Positions 1 to 5,688 of a stretch of DNA of 5,962 nucleotides are shown here, in pieces (position 1 is the stretch's first letter; every line of letters starts with the position of its first letter). The DNA comes from CAZTWC01 sp964617105 [NCBI: uncultured Myxococcia bacterium] (lineage in GTDB: Bacteria; CAZTWC01): assembly GCA_964617105.1 (NCBI GenBank), contig CAZTWC010000228.1:315-6276 (forward strand), read 5' to 3'. The notes below the pieces were generated by a model. It had not been told where the DNA came from. It saw only the letters and a list, made by a program, of their open reading frames with translations, and searched no databases. The translations under genes and the position numbers were made by a program.

Positions 1-3000
1 CCGCTATATGTGCAACTTAGCAGTGCTGCTGCTCAAAAGCCGGCATTCAATGCTCCAAATGTGGTGATTACCAAATATCTGTACTTCAAACTAACTGTCA
101 CTGATGAAAATGCTCTGGATAGCGAGCCCGATTATGTGAAGATCACTATCAACAACAAGTATAATGACCAACCCATTGCTCAGGCTGGTGATGATTTAAG
201 CCGGGGTGAAAACCAGGTAGTCCAATTAACCGGCCAGGGCAACGATCCCAACCAAGACCAGATAACTTTCAAATGGAAACAAATATGGGGACCTGAAGTC
301 AAGAACCTGACTGGAGAAAACAGTGCTCAACTCGATTTTGTCACCCCTCAAGTCTATAAAGATGAAGTGGTAATTTTCAAACTCACGGTTACTGATGATA
401 AAGGTGGAAAAGGGGAAGACCAAATAACCATTTCCATTGCCAACGATATTAACGAGGCTCCCACATTGGTGGTGGAGGTCAGGATTGAAGATAAATCGGT
501 CCAGGTGGAAAATGGTACCATCAATATCCTGGAAGGGGAAAAACTAGAGGTGGCGATCAGCAAGAGTTACGACCCGAACCAGGATGAGATAGAATTTACG
601 GCTGATTTTGACACCCCGCCCATTCCTACCGGTTTTGGCGCCTCCTTTAACCAAAATACCGCTATCTTTTCCCTCACTGCTGAATACGGTAAAAACGGCA
701 GCCAGTCAGATGGCCCTTTTACCTTGAAATTAAAAGTGGAAGACAGCGGCAATTTAAGTGAACAACGCACTCTGACCATCAAAATAACCAATGTAAACCG
801 CCAGCCTCAACTTGAACCTCTTACTAACCGCAGCATCAACGAGGGTGAGAAACTGATTGTTACACTGGATGGAAGCGATATTGACCAGGATCAGATTACT
901 TACAGAGCCACCAACCTACCTTTGGGCAGCCAGTTAGAGGGCAACATATTTTCTTTTACTCCCAATTTTGGTCCTAACGGCCGCAGTGCTGACGGGCCTT
1001 TTGAAGTTATCTTTTCAGTGGAAGACAACGGCCAGCCTCCATTAAAGGTGGTGCAAAAACTGCAAATTCAAGTAAACAATATAAACCAGGCTCCTTTTTT
1101 CAAACCGGTTGCCAAGCAAGTTGTTCAGGAAAATAGCCAATTGGTGATCATCCTCCAAACCAGTGATCCTGATAGTGATATTATGGTTTTACAAGAGGAA
1201 AAATTGCCTCCTGACAGTAGTTTTAATCCAAGTAATGGTAAGTTGACCATAACTCCTGGTTATGAATCTACCGGAAAATACCCGGCCATTTTCAAGGTCA
1301 TTGACAATGGTCTTCCTCCCCTGGCCGGGCGGCTGGAGTTCCAGGTGGAGATTACCAATACTAACCGGGCCCCGGTTTTGACCGTTCCTGGCCCCCAAAC
1401 CGTTAAAGAGAATCAGGAGAACTCCTTCACGGTTTCAGGCAGTGATCTTGACGGCAACCAGGTGAGTATCAAGGCAGAAAATATGCCAACCGGTGCCCAG
1501 TTTGATCTGGATACAAATTCTGGTATTTACACTTTTAAATGGCGTCCAGATTTCTCCCAGGCAAAACATGGCCAACCTGGATTGATAAAAGTGGTTTTTA
1601 AGGCTACTGATGATGGCATCCCCTCCCTGGAGGTGTTAAAAACAGTGGATATTACCGTAAAAAATGTTAATCGTCCTCCAAAGATCGAACTTTTAGAGCA
1701 GTTTAGTTTTAATGAGCAGCAGCAGGTGGTATTAAGCGGAGATCTATCCAAAGATCCTGACGGACAAACCCTCACTTTTGTTTGGAGCCGCACTGACAAA
1801 AATCCTTTGCCTGTGGTGATGGCTGGTCAGAACAGTGCCCATTTACAATTAAAATTACCCGTAGTGTATACGCCGGAAGAATTGGCTTTTACGCTGGAGA
1901 TTTTTGATGAAGAGGGGGCAAAAGACCAAAAATCGGTTAAACTGCTTGTCAACGACAATATCAACGAAATGCCGGTTGCTGATTTTATGGTAAAATTTCC
2001 CTCAATGGCCATGGCAGTGTTAAACGAAATCCAATTGGATGGCACCAAATCTTATGACCCGAATGAGGAAAAACTCACCTATATCTGGCGGGTGGATGGT
2101 AAAATTAAGGGTATTATATTGGCCAATCCCTTTTTCAAGTGTTCTCTGCTAAAAGGCCGCTCCTTGATCTCTCTTGAAGTGGTGGACGAGCGAAATGGCC
2201 GCCACAGTTCCTCAAAAATTATCGAGATCAACAACAGTCCGCCTAAGGCAATAGCGGGAAATGACCAATTAGTTGTGGCTACTGGTATGGAGACAGAAAT
2301 CAGCCTGAATGGCAGCGGGTCCACCGACGTGGATGGTGATAAACTGAACTACTTTTGGCTTAAAGGTGGTAGTCTTTTAGCCCAGGGACAGACAGCCAAA
2401 ACAAAATTGGCCCCTGGAAATCATCTCCTCACCTTAAAAGTAACTGATGGACAACTTTCAGACCAGGACCAGTTAAAAGTAGAAATTCTGGTTGAGGCTC
2501 CCCAGGTGACAATTCTATCACCGCAAAATGAAAAAACCCTGGACCCTGGAATTATTGCTATTAAAGCAGAGGTCAACAGTAAATTTGACCAACCTGTAAA
2601 AGTTACCTGGGAACAGATATCTGGCCCTGAAACCGGGATTTTCATTGATAAACACCAGACAGAAACCTCTTTTATCGCCCGGACAGAGGGGAAATATATT
2701 TTACAGATTAAAGCGGAGTCCATGGGTAAAACAGGAAAAGAAGAGATGGAAATTACCATCAAAGATATTCCTCCCCAGGCCAAAATTGACGGACCGAAAC
2801 AGGGGGTGCCTGGTTTTGCTCTTAGGATTTCCGGCCATGGCAGTTATGATCTAAATGGCCCATTATCAGCCTATAATTGGCAATTGGTTCAGGGGCCGAC
2901 GGGAAACAGTGCCCTGGGTGAGTTGTCCAGGAAACGGCAATTAACTTTCACCCCAGACCAGGAGGGTGAATACCTGTTTGAATTAAAGGTGACCGACAAA

Positions 3001-4059
3001 AGCGGTTCTACCAGCCAAGCAGCCACCCATAACCTTAAAATTATTGATCCCAAAACCGGAGATCACCCGCCGCAAATTGTATTTTACACCCAGGATCTGC
3101 AGGAAAAAGGGGAAATAATCCTCCATGCGGGCGACAGTTATGACCCGGATGGCGACAAACTTACCTCTCATTGGCAACAAACCGATGGCCCGCAACTGAA
3201 CTTATCCGCGGCAGGGCTGTTACAATTCCTCTCCCCTCCAGAGGCTGGAGAAAATGGAGCCAAAATTGATGGTAATATGCCTAAGATCTTAGCGGTGGAT
3301 GCCAATCAGGAGGGGAAATACTCTTTTAAATTGACTATTTCAGACCAACAAAACAGTTTTCAGGCTGAAACCTCTGTACAAGTATTCGATCCAGCCAAAG
3401 GCAGACCGCCAGTGCCAGATGTGGTTAGCAGGGTAAAAGGGCACCTGTTTGAAACCATCCATTTGGATGCTTCATCAAGTGCAGACCTTGACCAGGACAA
3501 TCTCTCTTATCTCTGGCGCCAACTGGAAGGACAAACTGTGGATATCCAGGGAAAAAATAATGCCAAAGCCAGTTTTTTCGCCTCAACGCCGGGAAAACTG
3601 GTATTCAAAGTTGATGTATCAGATACAAAATTTACCCGTACCAGCAAAGAAGTGACAGTGCTGATTGCCAACCAGGGTGACCAATTGCCAAAAGCCGGAA
3701 TTAAAGTTGATAAAACTTTTTTTAATTTAGGAGATACGGTTACTCTGGACGGCAGCGACAGTTATGACCCGGAAAAAGAGAAACTCACTTATCATTGGCG
3801 GCAATTACGAGGACCAAAAGTGCTGGCCCATAATTTTCAGGACGCCAAAATATCTTTTCAACCTCTTTATGCCGGGCAGTATATTTATGCTCTTATGGTA
3901 AATAATGGAAAAAACAGCAGTTTTGAAGATTACCTATTTTTTGAAGTAGGACAACTCCAAACCGATAGATCCGGGACAGAGAGTTTAGATTATGGTGCCT
4001 ATCCTCCCTCTTTGGAAACCATTGAGGAAGGTGGCTGCAATTGTAGTGTGGTTAAGTAA
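1..4059 (+). CDS. giant PKD/cadherin-like repeat surface protein, 5'-truncated
   Basis: The reading frame is open from base 1, and the first residues match the middle of a repeat, so the true start lies upstream; the GTG at 10 has no visible ribosome binding site and is not a credible start. The visible 1,352 residues are a chain of beta-sandwich domains of about 87-115 residues: a partial one (1-165), one PKD-like (166-453), four cadherin/He_PIG-like (454-1671) and eight PKD-like (1672-3954), then a 34-residue tail. PKD signatures include SYDPxxxKLTYxW and WxQxxGPxV, as in YHWRQLRGPKV near 3790. Only three cysteines occur: one at 2140-2142 and a CNC pair at 4036-4044. There is no transmembrane span, LPxTG motif or enzymatic domain. 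Such proteins are known as extracellular adhesins or structural rods. An adhesive or scaffolding role is inferred, and the ligand is unknown. The stop codon overlaps the next gene's start. Confidence 0.9.
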   Translation, partial: PLYVQLSSAAAQKPAFNAPNVVITKYLYFKLTVTDENALDSEPDYVKITINNKYNDQPIAQAGDDLSRGENQVVQLTGQGNDPNQDQITFKWKQIWGPEVKNLTGENSAQLDFVTPQVYKDEVVIFKLTVTDDKGGKGEDQITISIANDINEAPTLVVEVRIEDKSVQVENGTINILEGEKLEVAISKSYDPNQDEIEFTADFDTPPIPTGFGASFNQNTAIFSLTAEYGKNGSQSDGPFTLKLKVEDSGNLSEQRTLTIKITNVNRQPQLEPLTNRSINEGEKLIVTLDGSDIDQDQITYRATNLPLGSQLEGNIFSFTPNFGPNGRSADGPFEVIFSVEDNGQPPLKVVQKLQIQVNNINQAPFFKPVAKQVVQENSQLVIILQTSDPDSDIMVLQEEKLPPDSSFNPSNGKLTITPGYESTGKYPAIFKVIDNGLPPLAGRLEFQVEITNTNRAPVLTVPGPQTVKENQENSFTVSGSDLDGNQVSIKAENMPTGAQFDLDTNSGIYTFKWRPDFSQAKHGQPGLIKVVFKATDDGIPSLEVLKTVDITVKNVNRPPKIELLEQFSFNEQQQVVLSGDLSKDPDGQTLTFVWSRTDKNPLPVVMAGQNSAHLQLKLPVVYTPEELAFTLEIFDEEGAKDQKSVKLLVNDNINEMPVADFMVKFPSMAMAVLNEIQLDGTKSYDPNEEKLTYIWRVDGKIKGIILANPFFKCSLLKGRSLISLEVVDERNGRHSSSKIIEINNSPPKAIAGNDQLVVATGMETEISLNGSGSTDVDGDKLNYFWLKGGSLLAQGQTAKTKLAPGNHLLTLKVTDGQLSDQDQLKVEILVEAPQVTILSPQNEKTLDPGIIAIKAEVNSKFDQPVKVTWEQISGPETGIFIDKHQTETSFIARTEGKYILQIKAESMGKTGKEEMEITIKDIPPQAKIDGPKQGVPGFALRISGHGSYDLNGPLSAYNWQLVQGPTGNSALGELSRKRQLTFTPDQEGEYLFELKVTDKSGSTSQAATHNLKIIDPKTGDHPPQIVFYTQDLQEKGEIILHAGDSYDPDGDKLTSHWQQTDGPQLNLSAAGLLQFLSPPEAGENGAKIDGNMPKILAVDANQEGKYSFKLTISDQQNSFQAETSVQVFDPAKGRPPVPDVVSRVKGHLFETIHLDASSSADLDQDNLSYLWRQLEGQTVDIQGKNNAKASFFASTPGKLVFKVDVSDTKFTRTSKEVTVLIANQGDQLPKAGIKVDKTFFNLGDTVTLDGSDSYDPEKEKLTYHWRQLRGPKVLAHNFQDAKISFQPLYAGQYIYALMVNNGKNSSFEDYLFFEVGQLQTDRSGTESLDYGAYPPSLETIEEGGCNCSVVK
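166..453 (+). repeat. PKD-like domain preceding the cadherin-like block
   Basis: This domain opens with DQPIAQAGDD and contains the WKQIWGPEV core typical of PKD/REJ-type beta sandwiches. It closes with FKLTVTDDKGG and the linker NDINEAP. Its second half (ENSAQLDF, then VTPQVY) is clearly paralogous to the domain at 1672-1965 (QNSAHLQL, then LPVVY, ending NDNINEMP). It also resembles the truncated repeat at 1-165 (PAFNAPNV, then FKLTVTDENA). The related copies therefore lie on both sides of the cadherin-like block. Confidence 0.75.
454..1671 (+). repeat. four tandem cadherin/He_PIG-like domains
   Basis: Four domains lie at about 454-798, 799-1086, 1087-1365 and 1366-1671. Each begins after an Asn-rich linker that recalls the cadherin DxNDNxP junction: NDINEAP, NVNRQP, NNINQAP and NTNRAP, with NVNRPP closing the block. 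Internal signatures are an early INEGEKL/VQENSQL/VKENQEN strand, a GSDxDxxQ acidic loop, a F(S/T)-rich strand (FSFTPNFGPNG, YTFKWRPDF) and a VEDNGxPPL-type turn. The first two copies are most alike (SDGPFTLKLKVED versus ADGPFEVIFSVED). The acidic Asp/Asn positions suggest interdomain calcium sites, which is inference from the family. These domains lack the conserved PKD tryptophan. Confidence 0.7.
1672..3954 (+). repeat. array of eight PKD-like domains
   Basis: The approximate boundaries are 1672-1965, 1966-2235, 2236-2496, 2497-2769, 2770-3063, 3064-3405, 3406-3690 and 3691-3954. Most carry an aromatic-x-Trp core: FVWSRT, YIWRVDG, YFWLKGG, VTWEQISGP, YNWQLVQGP, SHWQQTDGP, YLWRQLEGQ and YHWRQLRGP. 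Many are preceded by a Ser-Tyr-Asp-Pro acidic loop (KSYDPNEEK, DSYDPDGDK, DSYDPEKEK) and followed by a FxLxVxD strand. The copy at 3064-3405 is longer than its neighbours because of an insert around 3226-3300 (PPEAGENGAKIDGNMPK). PKD folds are known as rigid extracellular spacers and ligand-binding modules. A rod-like role is inferred. Confidence 0.8.
3955..4056 (+). other. C-terminal tail with GGCNC motif
   Basis: After the last PKD-like domain come 34 residues of low hydrophobicity that end in EEGGCNCSVVK. The Cys-Asn-Cys pair is at 4036-4044 and the stop follows four residues later. The Gly-Cys-x-Cys arrangement recalls the start of MYXO-CTERM-type sorting tails, but the hydrophobic helix and terminal basic residues of those tails are absent in this frame. 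Whether it is an anchor, a disulfide or metal site, or a chance motif is open. Confidence 0.45.
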
Positions 4060-4061
4060 TG
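4057..4061 (+). promoter_or_regulatory. TAATG stop-start overlap (translational coupling)
   Basis: The TAA stop of the repeat protein shares its last A with the ATG of the next gene. No Shine-Dalgarno-like sequence lies at the usual distance; the nearest purine-rich stretch (GAGGAAGG, 4024-4031) is about 27 bases upstream. This arrangement is typical of termination-reinitiation coupling, so the two proteins are probably made from one mRNA in linked amounts. An in-frame ATG at 4080 is an alternative start and also lacks a good ribosome binding site. Confidence 0.6.
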
Positions 4062-5621
4062 TTTAATGCTAACTTTAAAATGCGGACTCTCCTGCTGTTA
4101 TTGGCGGGGTTTCTCCTGATGTTAAGCCAATCCTGCGGTCGGGAGAAAATGAAACTGGTGATGCCGGGCGATATAATCGGTCAATGTCTTCGCCAAAGCA
4201 GCGGGCACAAGATAGCGCTCGGTTTAAACAGAGTGCAGGATATCGTCAAACGCACCCAGGTTAATTACCACCAGGAAAACGGCCAGGAAAACAACCAAAC
4301 AGCCGCCAATGACAAAAAAAATATTAACGGCTGCCTGATTATGACTATAGCCTCTGAACAGTCCATAAAAACCAAAGATGCTTTCTACTTTAACCTCTCC
4401 AGCCAGGGACAGATCGCTTTTCAAGACCTGAAGGGAAATACTATCTCTCCACGGTTCGAAGCAAATAAACAGGAGGTGGAAAACGCCACCTATCATCTTT
4501 CTCTCATAGCCGGGCCTGAATATACAACCTATTGCCATGGTTTTACCAGCCTGGCTAACTGTAAAAAAGAGGAGGGATGCCTGGCTATTTTTAGTTACCA
4601 AATCGTTCTTAACCCGGTTTCGGCAGAAAGTGACGGAAATAAAGATTATATCTCTTGCCAAACCTGCTTTTCAGAAACACTATGCGATGGGTTGGCCAAC
4701 GAATGCAACAAAGCCAAAGATCAGGGGTGCCTCTGTCAGGAGAAAGCGCAACGTCCCTGCGGTATCGACCGGGGAATCTGCCGGCCAGGCCACCAGATTT
4801 GCCAAGACAATATCTGGTCATCCTGCCGGGGAGCCCGCGAGGAAGAGACGGAAAAGTGTGACGGCCTGGATAATGACTGCGATGGTAATGTGGACGAAGA
4901 TTTCAAATTCTCCACCAGTGTTGAGCACTGCGGCTCTTGCGGCAACCTTTGTCTGGCGCCTTTAAACGCCGAACCCAAATGCGTGCAGGGCGAATGTAAA
5001 TGGGTGTGTCACGACAACTTCGAAATACCCATAGGCGGGGATGGGTGTACTTGTAAAAAACATCCTCGCGGCCTGGAGGTATGCGATGGCTTTGACAACG
5101 ATTGCGATGGGGAGATCGATGAAGAGTTTGATCTGAAAACCGACCTGAAAAATTGCGGTTTTTGTGGTAATGTTTGTCAGGCTGGTCCTCGCGGCAGTCC
5201 TACTTGCCAAAATGGTATCTGCCTGCTTTTATGCCAATCTGGTTACCTGGACCGCGATGGCCTGACCACCAATGGGTGTGAATGTGAAACCGGTCAAGTC
5301 GAGATATGTGATAGTAAGGATAACGACTGCGATGGGCTGATTGATGAAGATAATATTTGCCAGGGAGAGCCGTGTAAACAGGATGCGGACTGCTGCGGAA
5401 AAGATCCCTGTTCATTAGAATGCCATTTAGACTGGCCCGGAGGACTTTGCAGTAACAAGTGCAATACCAACAGTAATTGCTCTTTAGGGTCCCTGTGCAG
5501 TAAGGAGGAAATATGCCTCCCTATTTGCCATTCATCTTATAATTGCCGAAACGGTTATAAATGTTTAAAAAAACCGTTGAAGGAAACCGGGAAAGAGGAA
5601 CAGTTCCTGTGTACGAAATAA
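4059..5621 (+). CDS. cysteine-rich MopE-type repeat envelope protein, putative lipoprotein
   Basis: This is a complete 520-residue protein with 53 cysteines, most of them after residue 150. Residues 8-26 form an export signal. Residues 27-200 are a domain I do not recognise. Residues 200-260 are a Cys-rich module ending in a CRPGHQICQDNIWSSC stretch that often precedes MopE motifs. Three CDxxDNDCDGxxDE motifs start at residues 267, 342 and 417, and residues 434-518 form another Cys-rich module (CLPIC, YNCRNGYKC). The DNDCDGxxDE loops have the DxDxDG pattern of calcium-binding EF/dockerin-like loops. The family (MopE-type putative metal-binding motif) is common in surface proteins of Myxococcota and relatives, and MopE itself is a copper-binding surface protein of methanotrophs. 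Location outside the cytoplasm is strongly suggested by the cysteines. The ligand and exact role are unknown. Coupling to the upstream gene suggests a partner protein. The start is either 4059 or 4080; 4080 gives the tidier signal peptide. Confidence 0.88.
   Translation: MFNANFKMRTLLLLLAGFLLMLSQSCGREKMKLVMPGDIIGQCLRQSSGHKIALGLNRVQDIVKRTQVNYHQENGQENNQTAANDKKNINGCLIMTIASEQSIKTKDAFYFNLSSQGQIAFQDLKGNTISPRFEANKQEVENATYHLSLIAGPEYTTYCHGFTSLANCKKEEGCLAIFSYQIVLNPVSAESDGNKDYISCQTCFSETLCDGLANECNKAKDQGCLCQEKAQRPCGIDRGICRPGHQICQDNIWSSCRGAREEETEKCDGLDNDCDGNVDEDFKFSTSVEHCGSCGNLCLAPLNAEPKCVQGECKWVCHDNFEIPIGGDGCTCKKHPRGLEVCDGFDNDCDGEIDEEFDLKTDLKNCGFCGNVCQAGPRGSPTCQNGICLLLCQSGYLDRDGLTTNGCECETGQVEICDSKDNDCDGLIDEDNICQGEPCKQDADCCGKDPCSLECHLDWPGGLCSNKCNTNSNCSLGSLCSKEEICLPICHSSYNCRNGYKCLKKPLKETGKEEQFLCTK
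4080..4136 (+). other. signal peptide, possible lipoprotein type
   Basis: From the internal ATG the sequence reads MRT followed by a Leu-rich core (LLLLLAGFLLML) and then SQSCG, a compact n-region plus h-region plus cysteine. The Cys codon is at 4134-4136. The residues just before it (Ser-Gln-Ser) do not fit the canonical lipobox, which has Leu/Val/Ile at -3. Export is well supported, while lipidation is plausible but uncertain. Confidence 0.65.
4857..5348 (+). repeat. MopE-type 75-residue repeats (two full, third motif only)
   Basis: CDGLDNDCDGNVDE, CDGFDNDCDGEIDE and CDSKDNDCDGLIDE begin at 4857, 5082 and 5307, exactly 225 bases apart. In the two full units, eight cysteines keep identical spacing through CDGxDNDC, CGxCGNxC and the following CxxxxCxxxC pattern. 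The last two cysteines of the second unit are shifted by two residues, and this is compensated before the next motif. The Asp positions form calcium-type loops. After the third motif the CGxCGNxC half is missing and a different Cys-rich module follows. Confidence 0.85.
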
Positions 5622-5622
5622 C

Positions 5623-5649
5623 TTGAAATGATATGAAGAATAATATAGT
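5623..5649 (+). promoter_or_regulatory. weak sigma70-like promoter candidate
   Basis: TTGAAA (5623-5628) and TATAGT (5644-5649) lie 15 bases apart in the AT-rich 67-base gap before the kinase gene. The spacing is shorter than the usual 16-18, and AT-rich sequence gives such matches easily, so this is only a candidate. No GC-rich hairpin with a T-run is present in the gap, so read-through from the upstream genes is equally possible. Confidence 0.2.
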
Positions 5650-5673
5650 AAATTGACTGAGTGAAATAATAAA

Positions 5674-5679
5674 AGGGAG
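5674..5679 (+). promoter_or_regulatory. ribosome binding site of the kinase gene
   Basis: AGGGAG lies nine bases before the ATG at 5689. It is the only well-formed Shine-Dalgarno in the window and fixes the kinase start. It contrasts with the upstream gene, which has none. Confidence 0.75.
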
Positions 5680-5688
5680 TTAATATTA

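Noticed and set aside
10-12. GTG as the start codon of the large repeat protein
   Set aside because: The frame is open to base 1, there is no ribosome binding site or signal peptide, and the encoded sequence begins mid-domain.
2421-2783. 120-codon open frame on the minus strand
   Set aside because: It is antisense to PKD-like domains with clear conserved motifs and has no recognisable family features.
454-3954. Tandem DNA repeats or phage-type variable repeat array
   Set aside because: The similarity is at protein level; units differ in length and codons, with only short DNA matches, so this is a diverged domain array.
4224-4661. 145-codon open frame on the minus strand
   Set aside because: It lies wholly inside the well-supported cysteine-rich gene, has no recognisable domain and no ribosome binding site that I can see; it is a shadow frame.
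4537-4965. 142-codon plus-strand open frame in another phase
   Set aside because: It overlaps the MopE-type repeats, whose protein signature is unmistakable in the other phase, so this translation is spurious.
5550-5578. Inverted repeat AACGGTT / AACCGTT with a 15-base loop as a terminator
   Set aside because: The stem is only seven pairs with a long A-rich loop, lies inside the coding region, and is not followed by a T-run.
5653-5686. TTGACT and TAATAT as a promoter for the kinase gene
   Set aside because: The spacer is 22 bases and the -10-like box almost touches the ATG at 5689, which does not fit a sigma70 promoter.
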